Assembly (NCBI GenBank): GCA_046498185.1
Contig: JAWOBE010000178.1
Coordinates: 1 to 33,882, forward strand
Reading direction: 5' to 3'
DNA: 33,882 bases
Source of the DNA: CAYXDR01 sp046498185
GTDB lineage: Bacteria > Desulfobacterota > DSM-4660 > Desulfatiglandales > Desulfatiglandaceae
The position numbers were made by a program, and so were the translations under genes. The notes under the pieces are model-generated. The model made no database searches, was not told where the DNA came from, and saw only the letters and a program-made list of their open reading frames with translations. Below, piece by piece: positions 16,903 through 24,475 of the stretch (position 1 is the stretch's first letter; each line of letters starts with the position of its first letter).

Positions 16903-18048
16903 TCATCTCCCTGCTTCCACGAGTTCGTATAAACGTTCAACCGCAGCTTCAGATGCTGAATCCGTCACAACGTGGACTCCGGCCGAGCGGAGAATCTCCC
17001 AGGTTTCCTCCTGGTGATTGCCCAGCGCCTTGGCCACCACCGGCAAAGCAACCCCCCGTTCCCGGATATAGCGGGCGATCCCTTTGGCCCCTTCATGAAT
17101 CGGATTGATGCCCCCGTATATATTTATGAGAATACCACGCAGCCCCTGCTTCATCATTACGAGTTCCATGCAGTCATACAGGAGATTATCGGTGATGCCT
17201 CCTCCGGTCTCAAGAAAATTAGCCGGCCTCATCCGATCGCCTATGATGTCCATCGTGGCCATTCCGAGCCCTGCACCGGATGAAATCAGGCCGATATCCC
17301 CATCGAGATCAACATAGGTTACACCGATCTCATTGCCTTTAGCCTCCAGAGGATTTTCTGCCCTGTCTGCAGGATCAGGAAGCGGATAGCTCCGGACGCG
17401 GGAAACCGCGGAATCATCCACCTCCAGTACCGCGTCAACCGCCGAAACCCTCCCATCTGGAACCACGACCAGGGGATTGATCTCGGCGACAACGGCTTCA
17501 ATTCGGGTAAAAATCCTGTACAATTTTACTGCGACGTCCGCACATGAAACGAGCAGACGCCCGGAAATTCCCAGATCGTGGAAAAGCGCCCTCGCCTGGT
17601 ACGGATGAAATCCGTGCCGTGTATCGATTTTGACGGACGCCACTTTTTCCGGCGATTTCATTGCAGCCTTTTCTATTTCGACGCCTCCCTCGGTACTTGC
17701 CACAACCACCGGAACGCCCGAAAAACCATCGATAGCGACCCCCAGATATAATTCCTGTTCGACCGTCACCTTTTCGGCAATGAGCAATTTCCGAACCGCC
17801 AGTCCGTTAATCTCTCTATCGAGAAGATCCCCTGCTGTGTTTTTCAGCTCCGACGGCGAAGAAACCGCCCGGACGCCCCCGGCAAGCCCCCGTCCGCCCA
17901 CCAGGACCTGTGCCTTGACAATCACGGGGTATCCGATCGCCTTCGCCGTATCCAGCGCTTCACCGTAGGATTCTGCAACTCCCCTTCGGGGGACGGGAAT
18001 CCCTTCCGATTCAAAAATATCCGCCGCTTCATACTCGAAAAGCCTCAT
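16903..18048 (-). CDS. sucC: Succinyl-CoA synthetase-type acyl-CoA ligase, beta subunit (SucC-like), variant active site
   Basis: This is the ATP-grasp beta subunit that binds the nucleotide and completes the ligase. Its 381 residues begin MRLFEYEAADIFESEGIPVP. Conserved parts are VKAQVLVGGRGLAGGV (44-59), ELYLGVAID, ASTEGGVEIE (117-126), VAEINPLVVV (187-196) and the C-terminal flavodoxin-like domain with SSGAGLGMATMDI. The loop that reads GGIVRCD in E. coli is GGINPIHEG here (312-320), a clear departure that parallels the change in the alpha subunit. The ATG at 18048 has GGAAGG four bases upstream. The lysE-type gene lies 104 bases upstream in the same direction. Strict succinate specificity is therefore uncertain, though acid-CoA ligase function is well supported. 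Confidence 0.88.
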   Translation of the reverse strand: MRLFEYEAADIFESEGIPVPRRGVAESYGEALDTAKAIGYPVIVKAQVLVGGRGLAGGVRAVSSPSELKNTAGDLLDREINGLAVRKLLIAEKVTVEQELYLGVAIDGFSGVPVVVASTEGGVEIEKAAMKSPEKVASVKIDTRHGFHPYQARALFHDLGISGRLLVSCADVAVKLYRIFTRIEAVVAEINPLVVVPDGRVSAVDAVLEVDDSAVSRVRSYPLPDPADRAENPLEAKGNEIGVTYVDLDGDIGLISSGAGLGMATMDIIGDRMRPANFLETGGGITDNLLYDCMELVMMKQGLRGILINIYGGINPIHEGAKGIARYIRERGVALPVVAKALGNHQEETWEILRSAGVHVVTDSASEAAVERLYELVEAGR

Positions 18049-18152
18049 AGAACCTTCCTTTGCATTAAAAAAATTTAACGAAGCAACCCCTGGCATGTGC
18101 CGGCCGGAGTCGTTATCGTTCCAGACATCGGAGGCTCAAAGCGCCTTGGAAC

Positions 18153-18779
18153 TCACCGATGCGTAAAAGCCAATTTCACTGCAAGCAGTGTGAATACGGT
18201 TCCCGCAAGTCGGTTGATGATATGCTGCGCCTTTTCCGAACGACTCAACCACTCGCCGATCAGCCCGGCAAGAAACGCTACGCTCCCGAAAACCAGGATC
18301 GTTGCAACAATAAATATAGCCCCCAGGAGCATCACCTGAATAGTGAGCGGACCCCTCGCCGGGTCTGTGAATTGAGGGAGAAAAGCGAGAAAAAATATGG
18401 AAACCTTGGGGTTCGTAACATTCATTATGATACCGCGACGGTAAAACCCCCACGGACCCAAGCCCGCCCCTCCACGAGGTTTTATCTCCGCCGTGGAAGC
18501 CCGGAAAGCCTGCCAGGCAAGATACAGCAGGTAGCAGGCTCCTGCCGTCTTCAGCGCTGTAAACGCGACCAAAGAGGCCTGGAACACCGCCGCAACCCCC
18601 AGGGCGACCGCAGTGGAATGCACAATGAGACCGGTGCACAGCCCGAGTGTCACAATAAGCCCCGCACCCCGTCCGCACACGGCCGACTGAGTCAGCACGA
18701 AAATATTGTCCGGCCCAGGCACCAGAGCCAGCACCAGGGATGCCGCAAAAAACGCCACCGCCGTTTCTATGGGAATCAC
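18153..18779 (-). CDS. LysE/RhtB family amino-acid exporter
   Basis: This is a 208-residue inner-membrane protein with about six hydrophobic segments. It begins MIPIETAVAFFAASLVLAL followed by VPGPDNIFVL, the conserved N-terminal PGPD signature of the LysE/RhtB family. A second family motif, GIIMNVTNPKVSIFFLAFLPQF, lies mid-protein. Members export amino acids such as lysine, threonine or homoserine lactones; the substrate here is unknown. I chose the GTG at 18779, preceded by GAGGA with a four-base gap, because the product then starts like the family; an ATG at 18809 adds ten residues. A candidate promoter and two hairpins lie in the leader (18814-18892). Confidence 0.87.
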   Translation of the reverse strand: MIPIETAVAFFAASLVLALVPGPDNIFVLTQSAVCGRGAGLIVTLGLCTGLIVHSTAVALGVAAVFQASLVAFTALKTAGACYLLYLAWQAFRASTAEIKPRGGAGLGPWGFYRRGIIMNVTNPKVSIFFLAFLPQFTDPARGPLTIQVMLLGAIFIVATILVFGSVAFLAGLIGEWLSRSEKAQHIINRLAGTVFTLLAVKLAFTHR

Positions 18780-18813
18780 ACCGTCCTCATTTCCAACGAA
18801 CGTCATCATAGGC

Positions 18814-18856
18814 TGCCGCGATGCGGCATGAACCGGCTTTTAATGAAAGCCTGGTT
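18814..18856 (-). promoter_or_regulatory. Two tandem hairpins in the leader of the lysE-type gene
   Basis: TGCCGC (18814-18819) pairs perfectly with GCGGCA (18823-18828) around a three-base loop. Immediately next to it, AACC-GGCTTT (18831-18840) pairs with AAAGCC-T-GGTT (18846-18856) with a single bulged base. Both would lie in the transcript between the predicted start near 18857 and the GTG at 18779. The second is close to the ribosome-binding region. They do not match a lysine riboswitch, which is far longer. Confidence 0.5.
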
Positions 18857-18863
18857 CAAAGCG

Positions 18864-18892
18864 ATTATAATCCACGCCCGGCACACGCACAA
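18864..18892 (-). promoter_or_regulatory. Candidate promoter of the lysE-type gene
   Basis: On the minus strand a perfect -10 TATAAT (18869-18864) is preceded after 17 bases by TTGTGC (18892-18887), a weak -35. Transcription is predicted to start near 18857. Confidence 0.5.
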
Positions 18893-19038
18893 GGGGGAAG
18901 GGCAAGTAAACTCAAATCAACCGTCTTATTCTCTCATCGGCAATGTATGAAATATGAAAAGTATTTTTAGGACATGATGCTCTCGAGGTCGCTGAGAGGG
19001 TCGGTTTTTGGTTCCGCTGTCGGAATCAATAAACGAAG

Positions 19039-19074
19039 AAGGGCATCCCCGTCTTCATTAGAGAGGATGCCCTT
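19039..19074 (-). terminator. Terminator of the cold-shock gene
   Basis: AAGGGCATCC (19039-19048) and GGATGCCCTT (19065-19074) form a perfect ten-base-pair stem with a 16-base loop, 26 bases after the csp stop codon. The T tract after it on the minus strand is weak (CTTCGTTTATTG), so termination may be partial. The position and stem perfection support the call. Confidence 0.65.
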
Positions 19075-19100
19075 GTTTCAACCTAGGTTATACTTTTTTG

Positions 19101-19301
19101 TTAAACTACTTTGACATTTGCCGCCGCAGGACCTTTATTGCCCTGCTCAACGTCAAAAGTAACCCGATCGCCTTCATTGAGTGACTTGAAGCCGGTTGCA
19201 TTGATCGCCGAATGATGAACAAATACGTCGGCCCCGCCGTCCTGCTCTATGAAGCCGAAACCTTTACTGTCATTAAACCACTTAACTGTTCCATTTGCCA
19301 T
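19101..19301 (-). CDS. Cold-shock protein, CspA family
   Basis: This is a 66-residue single cold-shock domain that binds single-stranded RNA and DNA and melts RNA secondary structure. RNP1 KGFGFI is at 13-18 and RNP2 DVFVHH at 25-30; the start MANGTVKWFNDSKGFG is typical. The ribosome binding site AGGAGG is strong (19315-19310). A good promoter lies at 19426-19454, giving a leader of about 118 bases, and a ten-pair terminator hairpin follows the gene, so it is a monocistronic unit. Long leaders are common in cold-regulated csp genes. Which csp paralogue this is, and whether it responds to cold, cannot be told. Confidence 0.95.
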   Translation of the reverse strand: MANGTVKWFNDSKGFGFIEQDGGADVFVHHSAINATGFKSLNEGDRVTFDVEQGNKGPAAANVKVV

Positions 19302-19398
19302 AGTGACATCCTCCTTTCAACTAGATTCTCATTGTTTCAACTTCAGGTCGCCACTGATAACAAATGGATGTTCCCTCAGAACGAAACCGGCCCGCCTT

Positions 19399-19416
19399 AT
19401 AAAGGCAAGCCTTTAT
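19399..19416 (-). promoter_or_regulatory. Perfect palindrome at the 5' end of the csp leader
   Basis: ATAAAGGC (19399-19406) and GCCTTTAT (19409-19416) form a perfect inverted repeat with a two-base centre, beginning two or three bases after the predicted transcription start. It could be a protein operator or a 5'-terminal RNA hairpin that stabilises the mRNA or senses temperature. Confidence 0.55.
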
Positions 19417-19425
19417 GTTCTACCT

Positions 19426-19454
19426 ACTATAAGGATTTTTTTTCATCATAGCAA
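19426..19454 (-). promoter_or_regulatory. Promoter of the cold-shock gene
   Basis: On the minus strand TTGCTA (19454-19449) and TATAGT (19431-19426) are separated by exactly 17 bases, with an A-rich spacer. This is a good sigma-70-type promoter, with a predicted start near 19419. Confidence 0.65.
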
Positions 19455-19508
19455 GAAATATTTTTTATAACGGTGATTATTGACTCAGAATTGCCGGCCG
19501 CCTATATT

Positions 19509-21437
19509 ATGCCGATGTCACAGCAAATTGACGAAATACTGGGGCCAGGAGGGTTGCTCGCCGGCGCGGTGGAAGGGTATGAACCCAGGAACAGCCAGGT
19601 CGAAATGGCACATCTTATCGAAGAGGCGCTTCGCTCCGGCAGGCATGCGATGATTGAAGGAGGCACCGGCACCGGTAAAACTTTCGGCTACCTCGTCCCT
19701 CTGGTTCTCAGCCGGAAAAAGTGCGTGATTTCCACCGGCACAAAAAATCTGCAGGAACAAATTTACCTCAAAGATATCCCCCTGTTAAGCCGCGCCGGAC
19801 TGAGAGGCATCGATGCCGTTATGATGAAGGGGCGAAAGAACTACCTTTGCCTGTACCGCTTTGACAGGGTCTTTTCAGAACGGCTTTTCCCGGCCGCTGC
19901 AGGTGCAAAAAGGCGGCTTGAGCGCTGGCTTGCCACCACTCGGTTTGCAGACCGTGCCGAGTTGCCATGGCTGCAGGATGAAGATCCTTTATGGAATGAG
20001 CTTTCCGCATCCTCGGAACAATGCCTCGGCAGCGACTGCCCGTTTCTGGAAAATTGCTTCCTCGGTAAACTGCGTTCAAGGGCTGCGGAAGCCCGGATTG
20101 TCATTGTAAATCATCATCTTATGTGTGCGGACCTCAGGATCAGGCAGGGAGGATTCGGAGAAATCATCCCGCGCAGCCAAGTGGTTCTATTCGACGAAGC
20201 GCACAGCCTTGATGAAGTCGCCACATCCTATTTCGGGGAGCGCCTGAGCTCCCACCAGTTGATGGACCTGACGGCCGACTGGCGCAAGGCAGATAGAAAC
20301 ATCGAGGCCGGCCGCGAACCTGCATCTGCCGGGCACCTGGAGGAGATAATCGCCGGCGTCCAGGACCTCCTCGCATTATTCATGGAGCTCCCCGAAAAAG
20401 GCAAAGTGGACGACGGTTTAATCGGCAAGCTTCAAAAGGGGCCGGCGGTGAAAATAGACCGCGGTCTTTTCGGCCTTGGTGCAGCAGGGGCTTCCGCCAC
20501 GGAGGAACCTGAATTGCCCCTCCTTGCGCAGAGAGCCTCCGAATACAGGAAAGCGATGGCGGAAATCTTTTCGGCTGATGATTCCAATCACCTGTTCTGG
20601 TACGAAAAACGAGCCAGAAGTGTTATATTGCACGCATCCCCGCTCGATGTGGCCGGTCCGCTGCAGGAATCCTTATACAAAAAAGTGGAAAACGTGATTT
20701 TCACATCCGCGACGCTTACGACCGTCGGAAACTTCGACTACGTCCGTTCGCGTCTCGGCGTTCAGGATGCACTTGAGGCGGCATACCCTTCCCATTTCGA
20801 TTTTTCCACCCAGTCGCTTCTGTATATACCCCGTGACCTGCCACCGCCCGGAGACCCATCATTTCCCGGTGCTCTGGCTCCCAGAATCCTTGATATTCTG
20901 CACCTCACCAGGGGCAGGGCGCTGGTGCTTTTCACGAGCTATAACAATCTTAACAAAGTTTTCGATTTTTTATCCGGACGTCTTCCCTATACGATTTTCC
21001 GGCAGGGCGACGCCCCGCGAACCGCCCTTCTGCAGGCTTTCAGAGAAGATTTACATTCCGTGCTTCTTGCGACCGGCAGTTTCTGGGAAGGAGTAGATGT
21101 TCCGGGAGAGGCATTGAGCTGCCTGGTGATCGACAAGCTTCCATTCGCGTCGCCTTCGGAACCCATCATTTCCGCACGCATCGAGGCTATCAGAGAACGC
21201 GGCGGCAATCCGTTCATCGAATACCAGGTACCTTCGGCTATTATTTCATTGAAGCAGGGGCTTGGCAGACTTATCCGGAAAAGAACCGACAGGGGCATCT
21301 TGGCGATTCTTGATGTTCGCCTTCTTACAAGTCGGTACGGCTCGATGTTCCTGTCCAGCCTTCCCCCTATGTCGTTGACGAGCGAAATGTCGGCGATAAG
21401 CGGATTCATGGAGCCTGAAGTGCACACGGGAGATTGA
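19509..21437 (+). CDS. Fe-S ATP-dependent DNA helicase, DinG/YoaA family
   Basis: This is an SF2 5'-3' DNA helicase of the XPD-like group involved in clearing R-loops, G-quadruplexes or stalled forks. From the ATG at 19509 the product is 642 residues, closer in length to YoaA (636) than to DinG (716). Motifs: Walker A EGGTGTGKT at 50-58; four cysteines for the [4Fe-4S] cluster at 114, 172, 177 and 183; the DEAH box at 229-232; TSATLT and ATGSFWEGVDVPGEAL in domain 2; QGLGRLIRK near the end. No ribosome binding site decides the start; a GTG at 19473 and an ATG at 19515 are alternatives. It is divergent from csp and 126 bases upstream of mdh. Confidence 0.9.
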   Translation: MPMSQQIDEILGPGGLLAGAVEGYEPRNSQVEMAHLIEEALRSGRHAMIEGGTGTGKTFGYLVPLVLSRKKCVISTGTKNLQEQIYLKDIPLLSRAGLRGIDAVMMKGRKNYLCLYRFDRVFSERLFPAAAGAKRRLERWLATTRFADRAELPWLQDEDPLWNELSASSEQCLGSDCPFLENCFLGKLRSRAAEARIVIVNHHLMCADLRIRQGGFGEIIPRSQVVLFDEAHSLDEVATSYFGERLSSHQLMDLTADWRKADRNIEAGREPASAGHLEEIIAGVQDLLALFMELPEKGKVDDGLIGKLQKGPAVKIDRGLFGLGAAGASATEEPELPLLAQRASEYRKAMAEIFSADDSNHLFWYEKRARSVILHASPLDVAGPLQESLYKKVENVIFTSATLTTVGNFDYVRSRLGVQDALEAAYPSHFDFSTQSLLYIPRDLPPPGDPSFPGALAPRILDILHLTRGRALVLFTSYNNLNKVFDFLSGRLPYTIFRQGDAPRTALLQAFREDLHSVLLATGSFWEGVDVPGEALSCLVIDKLPFASPSEPIISARIEAIRERGGNPFIEYQVPSAIISLKQGLGRLIRKRTDRGILAILDVRLLTSRYGSMFLSSLPPMSLTSEMSAISGFMEPEVHTGD

Positions 21438-21563
21438 AAAACAGGTTTTTTTCGACCGGAAAAGTATTATATTCGACCATCGGCAATTCAAAATTCCCGA
21501 TTTTTTTCGATACCGAATGTAAACTCTTGATTGAGAGTAGGGCAATAAGAAAGGAAATCAATT

Positions 21564-22502
21564 ATGGACAAAAAAGTGACGGTGATAGGAGCAGGGAATG
21601 TCGGAGGAGCTGTCGCCCAGCGCCTGGCAGAAAAACAACTGTCGGATGTGGTGCTCGTCGACGTAATCGAGGGGCTTGCAAAGGGAAAAGCACTCGATCT
21701 AAACCAGGCTTCAGCGATCGAGATCCATGACTGTCATATTGCAGGAGCCTCCGGATATGAAGAAACCGAGGGCTCGGATGTCGTGATCGTGACCGCGGGT
21801 CTTCCACGAAAACCCGGCATGAGCCGTGACGACCTGCTTGCAAGCAATGCGAAGGTGATGCTTGAAGCTGCCGGAAAGGCCGCCAAGGCCTCGCCAGGCG
21901 CGGTTTTCATAATCGTAGCCAACCCCATGGACGCCATGTGCCACGTGGCGCTCCAGGCAAGCGGTTTCCCCCCGGAGCGCATCGTGGGCATGGCCGGAAT
22001 TCTCGATTCCGCTCGGTTCGCCTGGTTCATCGCGCAGGAACTCTCCGTTTCGGTCGCTACCGTGAAAGCCCTCGTTCTGGGCGCACATGGCGATGCAATG
22101 GTGCCCCTTGCACGTCACTCTACCGTCGCCGGTGTTCCCGTCACCGAGCTGCTTTCCCCGGAAAAAATAGAGGCGCTGATAAAGCGGACCCGTAACGGCG
22201 GCACAGAAGTCGTGGGCCATCTCAAAACAGGCGGCGCTTTTTACGCACCCGCCTCGGCCGCGGTGGAAATGGCCGAATCGGTTCTGAAAAACCGACGGAA
22301 AATTCTTCCTTGCGCTGCCTATCTTACCGGGCAATACGGAATTCGCGACCTGTTCGTAGGGGTACCGGTCAAACTGGGTTCTGCCGGAGTGGAATCGATC
22401 CTCGAAATCGACCTTGCCCCTTCCGAGCGGCAAGCTCTCGAAAAATCCGCCGCCTCGGTACGAGGATTGGTGAACGCGCTTCAATCCATTGAACTGTCAT
22501 GA
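21564..22502 (+). CDS. mdh: Malate dehydrogenase (LDH-like type)
   Basis: The enzyme interconverts malate and oxaloacetate with NAD in the TCA cycle or its reductive variants. The 312-residue product has the Rossmann loop GAGNVGG at 9-15, Asp33 for NAD selection, substrate-binding Arg82 and Arg88 in RKPGMSR, Arg151 in LDSARF and catalytic His175 in GAHGDAMVP. The Arg in the active-site loop favours malate over lactate. The ATG at 21564 is preceded by AAGGA with an eight-base gap. It overlaps the following transporter gene by four bases (ATGA). With the sucCD-type genes nearby it suggests a dispersed central-carbon neighbourhood. Confidence 0.94.
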   Translation: MDKKVTVIGAGNVGGAVAQRLAEKQLSDVVLVDVIEGLAKGKALDLNQASAIEIHDCHIAGASGYEETEGSDVVIVTAGLPRKPGMSRDDLLASNAKVMLEAAGKAAKASPGAVFIIVANPMDAMCHVALQASGFPPERIVGMAGILDSARFAWFIAQELSVSVATVKALVLGAHGDAMVPLARHSTVAGVPVTELLSPEKIEALIKRTRNGGTEVVGHLKTGGAFYAPASAAVEMAESVLKNRRKILPCAAYLTGQYGIRDLFVGVPVKLGSAGVESILEIDLAPSERQALEKSAASVRGLVNALQSIELS

Positions 22503-23377
22503 GCGGTCTTTCGATAACCCTTGTCGTCCTCTCGGCACTTCTCCATGCAGTGAGAAACTTGCTGACCAAGCGCTCCGGCGACAAGCAGCTTTTCGTATGG
22601 TGGTATGAAATCTGGGCGATGGTGTTTTTTTTGCCGCTTTTCCTCTACCTGGCGGCTGCAAAGGGATTGCCGCCGGCCACCGGCCTGGCCGTGGCCGCCG
22701 CCTCCGGTCTCATTCATTTTGTTTACTGGCTGTTCCTGTCCAAAGCCTACGAGGACGGTGACCTCTCACAGGTCTATCCGATCATGCGATCTGCACCGGC
22801 GCTCGTTTTGATCGTTTCGGTCGTTGTGCTGAATGAAAAGGTCTCCATTCTCGGGGTGGTAGGCATACTGCTGGTAGTCGCCGGTGTCCAGGCTATAGGA
22901 ATGCAGCAGCCGTCGGCCCGGGAATTTATGCGCCCGTTCGCCGCCCTGGCCACCAACCGGGCCACCCGCTTCGCCTTTCTTACAATGGCCGCGGTCACCG
23001 CCTATTCGATTGTCGACAAAATAGGGGTCGGGTATGCGGACCCACTTGTTTTCAATTACCTGCTCATCGTGTTCGGAGTCGCTTTCTTCACGCCGTATAT
23101 AGCTGCGACAAAAGGGAAAAGCGCAATCATGCTCGAGTGGTCGATAAACCGCCGAAGTATCCTGCTTAACGGCCTTATAGTTTTCATCAGCTATTCACTG
23201 ATCCTGGTTGCCTTCACAATAGAGCGGGTGAGCTACATCGTAGGACTGCGGCAGTTGAGTATCGTCTTTGCGGTGCTCATGGGAGGCTACCTGTTGAAGG
23301 AAAAACATCGAACGCTGAGATTGATTTCGGCCGGCGTTATCTTTCTGGGCGCGTTCCTGATAACGGTTGCAAAGTGA
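22499..23377 (+). CDS. EamA/DMT-superfamily membrane transporter (first of two)
   Basis: This is a 292-residue inner-membrane protein with about ten hydrophobic segments arranged as two five-helix EamA repeats. Typical features are a YPIMRSAPALVLIVSVVVLNEK segment at the end of the first repeat and RQLSIVFAVLMGGYLLKEKH in the second. These families export metabolites or amino acids; the substrate is unknown. The start codon overlaps the mdh stop (ATGA) without its own ribosome binding site, so translation is probably coupled to mdh. Five bases separate its stop from the ATG chosen for the next transporter. Confidence 0.85.
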   Translation: MSGLSITLVVLSALLHAVRNLLTKRSGDKQLFVWWYEIWAMVFFLPLFLYLAAAKGLPPATGLAVAAASGLIHFVYWLFLSKAYEDGDLSQVYPIMRSAPALVLIVSVVVLNEKVSILGVVGILLVVAGVQAIGMQQPSAREFMRPFAALATNRATRFAFLTMAAVTAYSIVDKIGVGYADPLVFNYLLIVFGVAFFTPYIAATKGKSAIMLEWSINRRSILLNGLIVFISYSLILVAFTIERVSYIVGLRQLSIVFAVLMGGYLLKEKHRTLRLISAGVIFLGAFLITVAK

Positions 23378-23382
23378 CTTCA

Positions 23383-24315
23383 ATGACAAAAGAAGGAGGT
23401 GCCGGCGCATATTTGTCGCTGGCCGCGGCAGTCGTCTTCTGGGGGCTTTCCTTTGTTGCCACAAAGGTTGCCCTTGAAAGCATCCCTGTATTCACATTGG
23501 TGTTCGCACGGTTTGGCACGAGCGCATGCCTCTTTGCTGCGCTGCTTGCACGGAGGGGTTTCCCCCGCTTCAGCAAAAAAAACCGTGGAAAAATGCTGCT
23601 TCTATCGTTATCCGAGCCTGTGCTTTATTTCATTTTCGAAACCTATGGCCTGCGGCTCAGCCCTGCCGCTAAGGTTTCTTTGATAATCGCCACGGTGCCT
23701 GTAGCTGTGACGTTCCTGAGCGCGATTATTTTGAAGGAACGTACGGGTGTGGCGGGCATCCTGGGCATTGTCGTATCTCTTGCCGGCATCTCGGTACTGG
23801 TGACAGGGGATCCCGCCTTCAAGTTTTCCATGGGCGGGCCCCTTCTCGGCGACCTGCTGGTGTTCGGTGCGGTGATATCGGCGGCACTTTACATGGTGTT
23901 TGCAAGAGACGTGGGCAGAGAGCATTCTTCGCTCGAAATCACCGGGGTTCAGACCATATATGGTGGTCTTTTCTTCGCACCGGCCTTCCTTTTCGAGCTG
24001 CCATCGATACATTGGGAAGCCATAACCGCGCGGTCGCTGGGCGCGGTGGTCTACCTGACCGTCTTTGCAACAATAATCGCGTTTTTATGCTGGAACCATG
24101 CACTGACACGGCTTCCGGCCGCAAGAGCCTCGGTTGCGATAAACGGCGTCCCTGTCGTAACCGCCTTCGGAGCATGGCTGCTTATCGGAGAAACACTGAC
24201 CCCGCTCCAGATGAGCGGCGGCCTGCTGGTGCTCATGGGAGTTTTCCTGACGAACCTTCCGGCTATATATCACAGCGGAAAGAGGAAGAAATCGACTCCC
24301 CCTAAAATCGAGTGA
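23383..24315 (+). CDS. EamA/DMT-superfamily membrane transporter (second of two)
   Basis: This is a 310-residue protein with about ten membrane segments. It begins with a short cytoplasmic leader and the helix AYLSLAAAVVFWGLSFVATKVAL, the characteristic WG-x-x-F-x-x-x-K motif of EamA proteins. The first repeat ends in FLSAIILKERTG and the second in INGVPVVTAFGAWLLIGETLT. It resembles RhaT/YdcZ-like exporters; the substrate is unknown. I chose the ATG at 23383; a GTG at 23374 overlaps the upstream stop. It differs clearly from the preceding transporter, so this is not a recent tandem duplication. Confidence 0.85.
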   Translation: MTKEGGAGAYLSLAAAVVFWGLSFVATKVALESIPVFTLVFARFGTSACLFAALLARRGFPRFSKKNRGKMLLLSLSEPVLYFIFETYGLRLSPAAKVSLIIATVPVAVTFLSAIILKERTGVAGILGIVVSLAGISVLVTGDPAFKFSMGGPLLGDLLVFGAVISAALYMVFARDVGREHSSLEITGVQTIYGGLFFAPAFLFELPSIHWEAITARSLGAVVYLTVFATIIAFLCWNHALTRLPAARASVAINGVPVVTAFGAWLLIGETLTPLQMSGGLLVLMGVFLTNLPAIYHSGKRKKSTPPKIE

Positions 24316-24419
24316 TACAAAACGCAACCGCCGAAAGCCTGCAGCCGGTGGCTCTATATCGGAAAATTTTTTCTGAAGTACATACTTGCGCGGCCGGACG
24401 AACGTCAACTGAGAACAGC

Positions 24420-24447
24420 TTGACAAGAATTATGAATGGGGTATTGT
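24420..24447 (+). promoter_or_regulatory. Candidate promoter of the aminotransferase-mnmA-mtaB run
   Basis: A perfect TTGACA (24420-24425) is followed after 16 bases by TATTGT (24442-24447). The start would be about 23 bases before the ATG at 24476, which has a strong AGGAGG. No other good promoter is visible before mtaB. Confidence 0.55.
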
Positions 24448-24475
24448 AAAAATTTATTCTGAAGGAGGAATTGTG

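Noticed and set aside
18780..18860. Lysine riboswitch before the lysE-type gene
   Set aside because: The leader is only about 80 bases, far shorter than the lysine riboswitch, and lacks its conserved core.
18159..18950. 263-codon plus-strand frame opposite the lysE-type gene
   Set aside because: It is antisense to a clear LysE-family protein, runs through its promoter and leader hairpins, and has a shadow-like Arg/His/Gln-rich composition.
21711..22484. 257-codon minus-strand frame inside mdh
   Set aside because: Antisense shadow of a fully conserved malate dehydrogenase.
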